Shown here: positions 31,251 to 42,960 of the stretch, piece by piece
Numbering within the stretch: the first letter of the stretch is position 1
Layout: every line of letters begins with the position of its first letter
Source: Ixodes scapularis
Taxonomy: Eukaryota; Arthropoda; Arachnida; Ixodida; Ixodidae
Assembly (NCBI RefSeq): GCF_016920785.2
Contig: NW_024609857.1
Location: 77,063,570-77,127,569 of the forward strand
Length of the DNA stretch: 64,000 nucleotides
Reading direction: 5' to 3'
Position numbers and translations under genes: made by a program
Notes under the pieces: generated by a model
Told to the model about the DNA's origin: nothing
Databases searched by the model: none
The model's input: the letters and a program-made list of their open reading frames with translations, nothing else

Positions 31251-34200
31251 TAAGGAACAGGTTTGGTTAGAATTTTACGGTTTAGCCATACGGCTCCGAT
31301 ATCAGCGCACCGGCACGGCTTAAACTTAAACAAACTCTTGGAACAGAAAAATAAAATGTCGCTGTTTTAGATTATAAATTTTGAAAGACGCAGGGGCAGA
31401 TTTCAGAAAAAAATATAAAAAAGAAATAAAAGGGAAAGTGTTCATGCAATTTATAAGTCGCTGCTCTAACTTCACCACTTGAGGGAGGGTTCATGTATTG
31501 TCTGGAAAAATCTTCTAGTTATTTCGCTAAATGCAGATGAAGCTTCTGACAATTTTAAAAACGCAGGGACTGCCAAGTTCCGGCTCTATAGTAATTTTGC
31601 CACAACCAATGACATTGTGGTATTAGCCAATAAGAAGGCCGAATAACGGATCACAATGCAAGACACGTTAGCATAATGAGCTCCACCATAAGTTTTGTAA
31701 GCGGTGAGTGAAAATAAAATGCGACAGCCAGTGATCCGCTTCCGTCGTCCCAACCACTGATCTTTAAGCAGTGTTAGCCCACAAACACACACTTACACAC
31801 AATGTTACAGTAGCAGCACCCGCATTCAATGCACAGAGCTTCCCGTTGTGAATACACATGCCGCAGTGACCCTCTTAGGTATCAGACGAGGAGCTGAAGC
31901 AATAATCTAAGTGTAAAAATTTGGGCCAAGGAACAGTCGTGCAGCACCGACTGTGCAACGTTATGAGGACTGTCGCTTTTCGGTGCGCAGCTCGATCAGT
32001 CAATGAACGAGCTATATGCCATTCCGCTTATAGCCGGCCTGTGTCATGTTTCTCCTAGACTTACCATATAAAAAAATCCCACGTAAAAATATATACTTCC
32101 AACGATATAATTGATTAGAAAATTAAGTTATAAATGGGAATGTTCACGCCAGGTCTTTTCTGCGCAAAGGCAAGCCCGGCATGAATGCCGAAGCGGGATT
32201 AAATTAACTGTTTTGAAGAAGCCATAATCACATTCGGCGCATTTCGTTGATTAGCTCTAGCTGATATCTCTCCAGGTCCTTTTTTGATAAATGTTTTTTC
32301 TATTAAAGAACTCAATGACTTTGCACCTTTAAAACTTGTTACTAAACGCCAAGCTTTAGCGAGAATTTCCACATAAAAATTGTTAGTTTTACAATTCCTC
32401 AGCGAAGCGGGGTAAGTGCGCACCTTGCTCTTACCCTGGAGTGCAATGCTTTTAGTGGGCCAGTGTAGACAGGCGGTATTGTGAACTGTCAGTGATTATA
32501 AGACACCTTATTTGTTCGAAGTTTCCCTTCCTAGTATTATATACCGCGAGCTGGATTGTATAAAAATTCCCAATTGAGAAATTCTGCTTCCCGTTCAAGG
32601 TCTCAATAGAATTTTCGCGTGGGACCGGTACACAACAATAAATACAAACCTCGTTTGGAGGCATGCGTCACACAGAAATAGCTGTGTTTTTCAGGCTATG
32701 AGAACTTACTAAAGCCTCTAAAATTATGTAAGAAGTGTAGTTCTCATTTAGAGGGCACTAGACGAGGAAGCTGTCTAGGTTAAAACTATGACTTTCTTGT
32801 TAGTTTAAGTACGGAACGTTGCTGCTGAAGCGAACTGACAGCCTCTAATTAAGGGGGCGGCGAGGGTCGCTTTTTGATTTTAGAACAAAAATAACGTGAG
32901 TCCGTTAACACACCGGCAAACTCACGTGCTCAAAGAGACAGCGTTTTGCACAAAAAGTACCAAGAGTAGAAATTGGCGACATTTTTTTCCCAGTAGCGCG
33001 AAAGAACGGGAAAACATTGTATCTGTATACTGAAAGTGACACGGCCGTCCCGAGAGCATCGCGTCGTCGGTGAATTGCGGAGGGCGTTTCCTCGCCGCCG
33101 ATCGATACTGCGAACAATTTTCGGAAGAGGCAGTTCCTTCCTTTGTTAGTTCGTTTTCTTCTTTCTTCCGCGACACAGGCTATGATGTTGTTGCCAAGGG
33201 GAGCTGGAGGCGAGTTAGAAGAATTGTTCTGACACCGCTTCCCCTCTGAGCGAAGACCAGGAGATCCCTGTAGTAAACGGCACGGATCTTTGTGCTTTAG
33301 AAGAGCTGCTGTGTGCTTGGTCCACCCGACCCGTTTCCGCTTTTGTGCTATGCCTGTCTTGCTATGGTTATCCCTAACTTTTATTTACTATGTCACATTT
33401 TTTTAGGAGTGGAATATTTTTCTTACTCTCGTAGGACAGCGTTCCCATTAGCGTCTGTGTTCAAGGCTGCTTAGTAATGACTTTGGGGTGCATACTTTCA
33501 CAAATAAATATTTGCTTTTTGTTTTGTTTTTAGGAATGAGACAGTAAAATATATGGTATTCGTTTTTTTAGAAATCTTTCACAGTGGAAACATTCTCATG
33601 TTTTCAGAATATTAAAGGGTGATGCATTCTTTTGAAAAAAAAAAAATACGATTTATGTCTTCAAGCTGTATCGTCGGGACGACAGTTGCAGCATTTAAAC
33701 AACAAGCACGCTCAAGGTTTCTTCTGAGCTTCACAGTGTGCCCTAATGTTATTTTAACAAGTTAGTATGACACGTAGACTGAATGCAGGGTTAATGTCGT
33801 AAGCTAGAGTGACTCAACATCTCTGGAAGCCTAAACTGTTTGTGTTCCTAAGATATAGTACGGTCTTAGTGTGAGTTTAAATTACTAGATGTCATCAAAG
33901 CAAAAGTCACTTCGGGGACACGGGCGACAGGGGGGACAGGGGAGACAAGGCCCCAGACTGCTAAAAACTTCCTTGACGTTCATAACCCACGAAGCGCTGT
34001 ATTACTTTTTTTTCTTCCTATTATATATACGATTCCTGCTTCGTGATTTGCTCCGCGGTGTCCTTTTCGTCTAACGCTGCAATCTCATTGGCTGCTGAGC
34101 GATGATAAGATGCTCGGTTTTGTCCATGTCCCGCTTTCTTAAGCTGCAGCAGTGACAATTCATCGCGTAACTGATAACGTCACAACATGGTGCTCCGGTC

Positions 34201-34938
34201 TAAAAAAAACAAAACTTTGCTATGCCCGTTTTCAGTGATAAAGGCATGGGGGCCCGACGTGAAGTCAGAAATTGCGCGATAAAAAAAATAATATATTTTT
34301 CTGTAAGTATTGGGTCTCCTGAATAGGACTTTTTCTATCGTCTGAGCACCACGGAACGATGACAAAAGCCCGTAATAACGTTTCGCAACCAGTCTTGCCT
34401 TGCTAGCAGACGATACGGTGGCTTCGCGGCTTCAGTATATCTTCCTGAGGGAGTACGCGACTGCGTTGAATGAAGTTGGTGACGGTCGACGGGACTTCTA
34501 TTGTGGGAGTTCACCTTCTGTGGGATTTCAGAAGCAAAAAGTGCACGCACACAGCTTTGATCGACGCTCGAGGCGCGCGAGCCAGCGAACGCTTCCCTTT
34601 GAAGCTCGCATCCACAATATTGGAGAAGGTGAAAACACTCTGAAGCAGAATCACGCACGACGACGACTTGAACTGTATCAACGTCGAAGTGCTCCAAGTT
34701 TCATATGGGTGGTTTAATCTCGAATCGTACAGCCAAAACAGGTAGAAATATAAGATTTCCTAAAAAAAATATATATATATATTTTATGGCATCGTCTCTA
34801 AAACACAGTTGCCACAAACCGTAACTTCGACGGATTTGTGTTCTCCACCTATGAAGCTTAAAAGAGGCCCCCGGAGGAAAGCAGTGTTTTTCACATCCGT
34901 TGTGGGTCGTATGTTTCCCTCAATCTCCCTCTGTGGAT
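31251..34938. other. Unassigned 3.7-kb stretch
   Basis: No domain, repeat end or convincing exon found. The 105-codon plus ORF and 120-codon minus ORF overlapping at 34335-34717 show no recognisable product. There is an AT run near 34770. Confidence 0.4.
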
Positions 34939-35356
34939 TGTAAAGAATGACGAAGTGATAAAACAAAAAATAACTGAGGAAACTGAAGCGTTTAATTGGG
35001 CAAACGTGTGTCCAAAACGAAAAGGAAACAGAAGATAAACAACAGAGAGTCGCCGGCGTCGAAGTCGGCGTAAGAGCAGGGTCGAACGCTGGGGCCAGAC
35101 TGACCCCGGCTCGCCACGCGGAGGACCTTTTCAACACGCGTGTGTCCCTAGAACATTTGGCCTATAGAACGTTCGGCGCGTAGAACATTCCTAACTCGAT
35201 CAGACGAGAAAGTTATCCAGCTTAACGGAACGCCAAGTAGAAAGAATATATAAAAGAAGATTCTGCTCCTTGGAACCAAACCCAGATCTTCCGCGCGACA
35301 ACCAAGCACGCCAACAACTCGGTCACACAGACGCTCGCTCGGCGACGCGTGTGACA
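34939..35356 (-). repeat. Gypsy 3' LTR with tRNA-like block
   Basis: The minus strand has GGGGGAGTAG (a polypurine-type tract) followed by TGTCACACGCGTCG, which begins the LTR, and it ends near CATTCTTTACA at 34939. It is related block by block to 27924-28351. It lies directly after the end of pol. Confidence 0.75.
35262..35334 (-). other. tRNA-like block inside the gypsy LTR
   Basis: Same position in the LTR as at 28240-28313. A-box-like TGTGACCGAGTTGTTGG and B-box GGTTTGGTTCC are at tRNA spacing, with T stem TCTGG/CCAAG partly paired. The sequence differs a lot from the other copy, yet keeps the two boxes. Confidence 0.5.
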
Positions 35357-35491
35357 CTACTCCCCCATTTAAAAAAGTGCTTCGCCTCGATGAAACTCGG
35401 CGGGAAATGAAACAGCAAAACAAACAAAAATCATGGCAAACTACGGAGCTTGTAAAACAGAGTCCTATCGAGCGTAGTACAAAAACGCGGT

Positions 35492-35890
35492 TCAGAGTCT
35501 TATCGATCGTAGTACGGCTTGAAGCGCACGACGTAAACGACTTGCGGTCGTGGAGGGCGGCGTGATGAAGCCCGTGTTCCGTCGGGCATCGGGAATCACC
35601 TCGTAGTTGAGATTCCCGAGCCGACGAAGCCTTTTGTAGGGTCCGAGGTAGCGCTTCAGGAGTTTCTCTCTAGGACTGCATCTTCTTATCGGGGTCCAGA
35701 CCCACACACGGTCTCCGGGCTTGAAGCGAACGTCGACCGACGAAGATTGTATGGGGTGGCGTCGACACGTTGTTGATCTTGAATCTGGAGTCGGGAGAGC
35801 TGGCGAACTTCTTCGGCTCGTTGAGCAACCACCTCGGCATCGTGGTTCCAGGATCGTCAACTAATCCGTGGGGCTGCATCGCATCCAACC
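35492..35890 (-). pseudogene. Gypsy integrase C-terminal domain
   Basis: The minus frame reads FKPGDRVWVWTPIRR, then EKLLKRYLGPYK and LGNLNYEVIPD, the conserved gypsy integrase C-terminal G-D-x-V-W-x-x-x-P and G-P-Y-x-x-x-x block. Upstream in another frame are HDAEVVAQRAEEVRQLSRLQ and QIQDQQRV, the usual helical linker. It is out of frame with the rest of the integrase. Confidence 0.8.
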
Positions 35891-35894
35891 GGCG

Positions 35895-37376
35895 GAAACT
35901 TCGAGCGACTTCCCTCCAGCTATTTGAGCGCCATCTCTTATCCGTTTGTAATCTATTAAGAACTTCCCGTCTACGCCGGTAAATTTATTTAATAAAATGA
36001 GACACATATTACTGTTGCTGCTTAGATTTAAAAAAAAAGTATCCTGGCAAAGTGAAACAAATATTCTGGTCAGCTAAAGTTTCGCCCTCATACTTTGCTC
36101 TCATTGGTCGGTTGTTTTTTTGTATTTTGACCGTTGAGAACAGTTGCGTGTCGGCTGCCGCGCGGCTACGTGTTGCGCCGACTGCTCGACCGCGCGTGTG
36201 CCAGCGGTGCGGTGGTGGTTTTTGTTTGCGGCAGCGGGCAGTGGCGTTGTACTGTTGATTATCAGTCTATTTCGTCGACCAGTAAGCCGACCAAATGGCA
36301 CCTTGTCTTTTGCTCGACTCATTGGTGCTCTAATTCATGTGGCAACAGCTCTGCCAAATTCTTTGGGTTCCCGAGTGGCGAAAGGTAAAGACAGGGGCTG
36401 GCTATACTTTTAGTTAAAGAGTTTCGGATTGCCGAAAACTTTACAATCCATGCTTCATTGTGGTAGAGTTATTGTAGAAGGTCAAAACTGACAGGGCATT
36501 TATGTTAAGATAAGTGGTGTGGGGGGATCGGTGTTAGAGCACCGGGGCTCAGTAGCACGTGCGCGGAGATCTTCTCGCTGCAGAAGGAACCTGCGAGGAA
36601 CCGTGGCGATCGAACCACTGTTGCTAATTACCACAAGGTTGAATGTGTGATTGCAAGTCTGTGAATACTTGAATAGTAGTCTCGTGTAGATTTTTTACTT
36701 TGTTGTGCCGTAAAGGGAACGTTTTTTTTTTGTTTTTTTTGTTTTTTTTTTTGTATAGAGAGAGTGCCTAATAATAAGAAAACTTGCAAAAGAAGTTTGG
36801 ACTTGTGCTCAGACTAGCGATGTGCGCCCTACTTAAGCCGGGAAACACCAGCGGCTGGGCGCATTTTGCATTTATTTATTGACGATCTATTGAGAAGTGT
36901 CTGTCCCTGAACATGCGCCGTTGCTGAGCCGATCTCAATCGAGCGACGCAAAGTCAGGTGAAATAGTTTCGGAAGCGTCGGACACTCGTAAAAAAAATGT
37001 TAACACTTCTTTAAAAAAAAAAGATATTGCCATTACCTTGTTTTGTAGAAGAACGAGACGGCGGCAATGGGAGTAGTTCCCTCTTCTCTCAACACCTGCG
37101 ACAATATGATGCAAATTCGTAAGGAGTTCGGAGGCTGCTCTGAACACCGAACGAACTTGCATCCTTTTGTTGCCGAAGGTGAGAGAGGGAGAGGAGGGAC
37201 AACGCTTCTCGCGCTTCTCACACCTTATCCAATAAACTAGCGGCTGCCATGACGACGGCGCCCGTACTGTTTTTTGTTTATTTCTTATTCTTTTTGTAGA
37301 AACCCAACGCCCGTTAGGGGAAATTTGGTGCTGTCGTCTGCAATTGGAGTCCCAATGGGAGGTATAGGAAGATTCC
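35895..37376 (+). other. ~1.5-kb DNA interrupting gypsy integrase
   Basis: Flanked on both sides by integrase sequence that was once continuous. The interior has a GC-rich promoter-like part (36100-36280), a THAP-type exon, T runs and a splice-acceptor-like TTCTTATTCTTTTTGTAG before 37300. TIRs or target duplications were not resolved (the junctions share only CCGCCGG/CCGGCGG-like strings). It might be a DNA transposon with a THAP transposase or a captured gene fragment. Confidence 0.4.
36284..36384 (+). pseudogene. THAP-type zinc-finger first exon (partial)
   Basis: The plus frame reads KWHLVFCSTHWCSNS then AKFFGFPSGER, matching the N-terminus of THAP domains (M-P-x-x-x-x-x-C-x(2-4)-C-x-N-x ... 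F-F-x-F-P). The second half of the domain (C-x2-H) is not here; the segment ends at AAAGGTAAAG, a good 5' splice site, so the rest would be in a later exon. The codon where THAP proteins usually begin (M-P) reads AAG followed by CCG, suggesting loss of the start codon. THAP domains occur in P-type transposases and host regulators. Confidence 0.55.
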
Positions 37377-38093
37377 GCCGGTGATCGCGTCGGTCATGCA
37401 CCAGCTGAAACGGTGTTACTCCTGTGGTGTCTTGCACCACCGTGTTGTAAGCAAACGACGTAGGGTAACACATCGTCCGACGTCTTGTGCTCTACATCGA
37501 CATACTTGTAAATCATGCCGGCGATTGTTTTGTTTAGTCTCTACGTTAGTCCATTTGTCTGCGGATGGTAAGCAGTGGTTCGACTGTACGCTGGTGCTAC
37601 TAAGACGAAGAATTTCGTGCGTCAGCTGAGACATGAACGATGATCCAGGGTCCGTAATGAGGAGTTTGGGGTCGCCGTGTCGGAGGATAATGGACTCCAA
37701 GAAAACCATGGCGACTTCAGCAGCCGTACCTGATGGAAGGGCTTTCGTTTAGGCGTACCATGTGAGATAATTGGTCGCAACAATGATCCATCTCTTTCCT
37801 TGCGTTGAGGGTGAGAGCGGTCCAAGTAAATCCATTCTAATTTGCCGGAATGAGGAAGATGGCGGCGCAATAGGCTGAAAAAGTCCTGCCGGTCTCGTCG
37901 GTGATTTCTTCCGTCGTTGACACTCGTGGCAAGATCGGGTGTAGTAATGGACTGTCTTCGAAGCTTGGGCCAGAAGTACATTTCGCGTATCCTGGCAAGT
38001 GTCCTGCTGCAGCCAAGGTGTCCCGCCTTCGGGTAATCGTGGTAGTCTTAAAATATGTCTTCTCAAAGACTGGAAGGAATCACCAACAGCCAC
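37285..38093 (-). pseudogene. Gypsy integrase zinc finger and core (relic)
   Basis: Minus frames show HDTRNVLL-type zinc-finger remains with YYTRSCHECQRRKK (C-x2-C), then SFRQIRMDLLGPL with the first catalytic Asp and WIIVATNYLTWYA. In another frame are LESIILRHGDPKLLITDPGS with the second Asp, then LSSTSVQSNHCLPSADKWTN, and later FAYNTVVQDTTGVTPFQLVH. This covers most of the integrase in at least three frames. Confidence 0.8.
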
Positions 38094-38700
38094 GCCGTGT
38101 TATTGTCGCTAAAGTTCCTGTTGTAGGGCACACCTTGTCGGATGGAGAAGGTTGGCAGTGTTCGTATGAAAACGCGGCGAACAGCGCTTCCTTGTCCCTC
38201 TAAGCGCTCGATGAGTGCTCGCAGTTCAGGGCCGTCTCGTTGGAGTGCTGCCATGTCGCTGAGATCCAGAGCGCCGAGAAAACACTCATCGTCGTCGTCT
38301 TCAGTGCAGGCAGGACCGGCGTCGATGGCGGTCCTTGAAAGGCAGTCGGCGACATTGTGCTTCCGGCCGGACCTGTGCAACATGGTCACGTCGAACTCCT
38401 GCAGTCGTAGGCTCCACCGGGCGAGGCGTCCTGAGGGGTCCTTCAGATTCGCGAGCCAGCAGAGCGAGTGGTGTTCTGTGACCACGCGAAAAGGACTTCC
38501 ATACAAATATGGGCGGAACTTTGTAATTACCCAGAGGACAGCAAGGCACTCCTTTTCAGTCGTTGAGTAGTTCCTCTCCGCGTTAGACACCATACGACTT
38601 GCGTATGCCATGACTCACTCTGCCCCGTTCTGCCTCTGGACTAGTACCGCGCCCAGTCCGGTGTTACTGGCGTCGGTGTGGATCTCTATTTCAGCAAACT
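38063..38700 (-). pseudogene. Gypsy RNase H domain (relic)
   Basis: The minus frame reads MAYASRMVSNAERNYSTTEK, then ECLAVLWVITKFRPYLYG, TEHHSLCWLANLKDPSGRLA, and HRSGRKHNVADCLSR. These are the conserved Y-S-x-x-E-x-E and D-H-x-x-L (here EHH, one Asp changed) and A-D-x-L-S-R blocks. Upstream, a second segment with IHTDASNTGLGAVLVQRQNG contains the first catalytic Asp after an in-frame stop. Confidence 0.85.
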
Positions 38701-38744
38701 GGTTGAAATGGCCAAGAATCGGGCCATGTCCGTAGTCCGTCCGC

Positions 38745-38822
38745 CGTGCACGTGCTCCTGCTCGTGAGCTCACGCGCTCACGTACTCACGAGCACGTAAG
38801 CACGTGCTCCCGTGCTCGTGTA
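38745..38822. repeat. GAGCACGT/ACGTGCTC palindrome cluster
   Basis: Short alternating strings CACGTGCTCC, GCTCGTGAGCTCACG and GAGCACGTAAGCACGTGCTC. Self-complementary; probably a decayed foldback end. Confidence 0.7.
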
Positions 38823-38851
38823 GGGCAAAAAAAACAACAACAAAAAAAAAA

Positions 38852-39147
38852 AACAATTGCATCTCCACGTGGTGAATGATGTTGATTGGGGCGAAGCTCT
38901 GGTGGTGCTTGTTTGCGTAGACGGTGAGCCGCAGCATGCCGAGCCTTTCGTTCGTTTTCATCCATGTCAGAAAGAGAATGTGTGGTGTGGAACGTGGTTA
39001 TATACGCATTTGAGAATTTGACCGCACCGTAACATGGATGAAAACGAACGAAAGGCTCGGAATGCTGCGTCTCAGCGTCTACGCAGACAAGCACCACCAG
39101 AGCTTCGCCCCAATCAACATCATTCATCACATGGAGATGCGGTTGTT
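38852..39147. repeat. Inverted repeat with ~115-bp arms
   Basis: Left arm 38852-38967 (AACAATTGCATCTCCACGTG ... CGTTTTCATCCATGT) pairs with right arm 39032-39147 (ACATGGATGAAAACG ... ATGGAGATGCGGTTG) around a 64-bp spacer. Each arm, read outward, has the frame MDENERKAR then RQAPPELRPNQHH, which I do not recognise. Confidence 0.9.
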
Positions 39148-40701
39148 TTTATAATACACGGGGTCAGGTTTCGTTCACGCCGACTTTGGGATAGAGAGTG
39201 AAGAATAGATTCGAGCAGCGCAGTTTTATGCGCGAGAAGGCAATCCAGATGCAACATGCTTTGATCACCATATGGGGAGAGGAGCTTTCGAGGTAGTTAC
39301 TCAGACTCCCTTTCTCCCCTCACCTTTCCTAGAAGAACATGTCGGCCGGGGCTACCTTTTCATCTCAGGAGCAGACCAGTCCTCACAAACAGTTATCGTG
39401 TCCGTCTTCGGGATTGTTGTCCAAACGCCGCCGCCTTTAGTGAGCGCGAGGCGTTGCTTTTGCAGGCAGAACTGTTGTTGACCGCCGATATTGTAAGGTC
39501 GTGTTCTCTTTCTCCTAGGCAACACTTCCTTTGCTTTCCCTTCTACCATATTTTGACTGACTCACTCCTCCTGGTCGTCACCGTACGCCACGTCAACGCC
39601 ACATTCGTGCCATTTCACTTTTCGTGACACCGGGTTTGCTGCTCGCTTTACTGTCACGGGCCGTCTTATCTCACACAACGAGCGCGAAAGGTCGTGGTAA
39701 TCTGCTGGTTTCAAAAGCAGGACGTTCACATACGCCAATCAGGGTCCCGAATCAATACAACGGGTGCCGGTTTCAACATAATAAATATTTACGACGACCG
39801 CTGGTCTATTAAGACGTGTTGCTTTCCATTTTGAACTGTTCCAATGTAGGTGGCAATCTATGATAAAATTGAAATGAGCAATAAATATAACAGGGTGAAA
39901 ATTCATTATTTTTATCTGAGAACACTAAAAAAACAAAAAGCAAGATTCTTTTCAATTCTGTAAAGACGCGTAATTGATAATTCCGATTCGAGCCGCACAA
40001 GCACGTTTTTCTACTCTATTTAGGCTTAAATATAGACCATGCAAACAAAATACACTTTCTCGACTTCTCTTTTTAATAGACGACTATAATATATAAACAT
40101 AAAAAAATTAAAAAATAAAATGGGCTTCTTGAGGAAGTCGATTTCAAATTTTACCTTTTGGTGTTTGCATAATATCAGTGTCAACGCCAGCCAAGTTATT
40201 TTATAACATACATAAAGAGCCTGTTTTGGGCTCCCCATCGACATAAAAAATGTCGGTTTAACCAGAGTGGATCGCATGTATCTAATTGTCAAATTTCATC
40301 AATAATTAACCGAAGGGGCATTTTCGGCATTTTTATGAAAAAAAAAATAAAAGCGCCTAAAACTCATGGCATTAGAGCTTTCTGACTGTACTCGAAAAGC
40401 TGTTTAAAAAAGTTAATATAATGCAGACTGACAGTCCACGGCGGGAGATGGGGGTAAACATATTACCCACGAGGGATGTGAAAAACACTGCTTACAGCCG
40501 CGGTCTCTGTTAAGCTTTGTAAGTCGAGAACAAAAAATCTGACGAACTTGTGTTTAGTGGCCACTGTGTTTTTAGAAATGACTCTATAAAATGTATGTTT
40601 TTTAGCAAAATTAAAAATTCGCCCTTTTTTGCCTGCGCGATTTGAGATGAAATCTCCAAATCACCCTTTTATATATTTCCACGTACATGACCGAGAAAGA
40701 A
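39148..40701. other. Unassigned 1.5-kb stretch
   Basis: A plus-strand frame after 39185 (RSFMREKAIQMQHALITIWG) looks protein-like but is broken and not recognised. The rest is AT-rich with no domain. Confidence 0.35.
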
Positions 40702-40894
40702 GTCAAACGTGAAAACAGCGCAAAAAAATGAACAAAGGACAAGTGAAAGGAGTGCACGGACAAAGCGCTGAGTGTCAACTAAAGTTTAATTTTCAGGCGA
40801 ACCAGAAAAATAAACACAGAGCATAGGAAAGAACCAATAAAGACACAAAAAATTATACAACCCAACCGACAGGATTTCTACCACGTCATCACCC

Positions 40895-42934
40895 TTACAC
40901 ATGCCTGCCATTCTCCCTGATAAAATGGACCTCATCATCCCCCAAGTGCACCGACGGTGCGCTCACACATTGCCCTTCCCCTTTACATAAAATGAAAAAT
41001 GCCTCTTCAGTCTTCCTGGCGGTCTTACTTTTATTGCGCGCCAAGATCGTCAAGTCATGAAAAACAGGTACACAGCCGCACCTACTGCAATGTACCGCTA
41101 AGTGGCCAGCGGGGGAGGAACGGAGAGAAAGGGAATGCTCCCTCGCCCTCTCGTTCACGCACCTCCCCGTTTGTCCAATGTACACCCTACCACATGTGAA
41201 GGGGATCTGATACACAACCCCCACTGCGCGTGGTACAAAAGGAGTGCGGTGGTTGACATCACATTGCAAATCACTGTTCCTCCCTCGGTTGACAGCAGTG
41301 CACAGGCGTGACAGATTCTCGGGTGCTGAAAACACCACTGGCACGCTAAACTTATGCGCCACTCGCTTGACCTGATGAGAGAGGGCGTGGAGATAAGGCA
41401 CCACCACCGGTCTTGTTGTCGGTTTTTGTCTAATCTTAGGACTGGGTCGGCCCCTGAACACCTTTATGAGAGACTCTGCCACGCCCACAATCAACGTAAG
41501 GGGGTATCCCGCCGATCTCAGCCTAGATACCTGAAACAAAAGACTGTTCACACACCTATGATGACATGACTTCAGCAGAGAATCCCTCATATACCCCGTA
41601 GTAACTGCCCTCTTCACAAGCTTAGAGTGCGCTGAACCGAATGGAAGAACACCCTTCTTTGAACGTGGCTCATAGGACCAACACATATGCGACGGCTGCT
41701 TAGTTAGCCTCAGGTTCAAAAACTGTAGTGGTCCTGCTGATGGTGTCTTGAACTTAAAGGATAAACCAGGGGAGCACTTCGTAAAGCAGGCCAAGAAATC
41801 CAAACACGCGCCTTGAGGGCTCAGGCTCTGGTTGTCATTGCACAGCACTAGGTAGTCGTCCACATACCAAATCACTCTCAAAACCCGACACCCCAAAGGC
41901 ATTGCAATAGACCTGTCACACCTCGCCAGATATATATCACTGAGGACCGGTGCCAAACTCGGTCCGATACAGATCCTACATTTTTGCAGGTAAATTACAC
42001 TTTCAAATGTGACATATGTGGAGCTCAAGTAAAAACTCAATAATTCCAAAAAGGAATCCACCGCAGCACCCGTCGAGTTCATGAAGGCAACCGAACCACT
42101 TGCCTCTATGCACTCTCCCACAGCTAGCATCAATTCATCATGAAGGATCGAATAAAACATGTCCTCAACATCGTAGGACACGAACTCACAGCCTCCCGGA
42201 TTGTCTTTTTTTAGGAAATCCACAAGGGCATCAGAATTGCGAATGAGAAAAGGGTCGTCCAACTTAAGCAGAGACAGGTGACGCTAAAGAAACGACGATA
42301 CATGGAGCTGCCAAGAATCTTTCTGGGTAACAATCGCCCGGAACGGACTGGGCTCCTTGTGGGTCTTTACTGTGAAGAAGACCTCGAGATTGAGGCCTTT
42401 AGCCCCCGACACAGACTTCTGAAGGTTGTCTAACCCAAGCTGGCCGCAAAGCCTCACGGCCCGCGCCTTAACCTTCTTCAGCTCCACCCCCGGCACACCT
42501 CTGAAATTCTTCAGCACTGCCTGTCTCGCTCTCTCTTGAAACAAGCCTTCAGGTACTACAACAAAACCTCCCTCTTTGTCCGACTGCAACAGTTTCAACT
42601 TCGACTCATTGAACAACTGGACCATGGGTCCAAGCTTCATCCTAGGTAAAGGCCTTCGGTCTTTCCCCTTTATCAACCCTTCCACACATTCATGAACACA
42701 CCGGTCCCTGTTGTCCTCTGACGTCTTCGCAGACACCTGCCGCACCAGGGCTAGCAGTTCCGAAGGCCTGACCGACGGTTCCGTGGCGAATTTAGGACCC
42801 TTATCCAGAATGTTCCTCACAGGTGTCGGAACGGTGGCACCTCCCAGTAAAACCACGTTGTCCTTGACTCCCGGTTGGCCTTGAAACTTCTTAGGCGAAA
42901 AGGCGCGTTGCAGCTCCCACAGGAATTCGGTGCA
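40895..42934 (-). pseudogene. Penelope-like RT with GIY-YIG endonuclease, left copy
   Basis: Two ORFs lie in the same frame, 42284-42934 and 40895-42283, separated only by an in-frame TAG at 42284-42286 (TTT CTT TAG CGT). Together they encode the N-terminal region (LQSDKEGGFVVVPEG, FFTVKTHKEPSPFRAIVTQK), the RT with FVSYDVEDMFYSI (motif A), ICIGPSLAPVLSDIYLA (motif B), WYVDDYLVL (motif C), and GVVYQIPFTCGRVYIGQTGR (GIY-YIG). RT and nuclease catalytic residues are intact, so this copy may have died only by the TAG and possibly 5' truncation. Penelope elements copy themselves by target-primed reverse transcription. Confidence 0.9.
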
Positions 42935-42960
42935 TAGAGGCTAGTGGCTCGGTTGCCTTC

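Larger units (their letters stand above)
34939..38740 (-). mobile_element. Second Ty3/gypsy element, 5'-truncated and split
   Basis: On the minus strand, RNase H (38063-38700) leads into integrase (37285-38093), then the integrase C-terminus (35492-35890), then a purine tract and an LTR. gag, protease and RT are missing. DNA between about 35895 and 37376 interrupts the integrase at the stretch expected to read L-D-A-M-L-P-H. Several frame changes and the truncation make it inactive. Confidence 0.8.
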
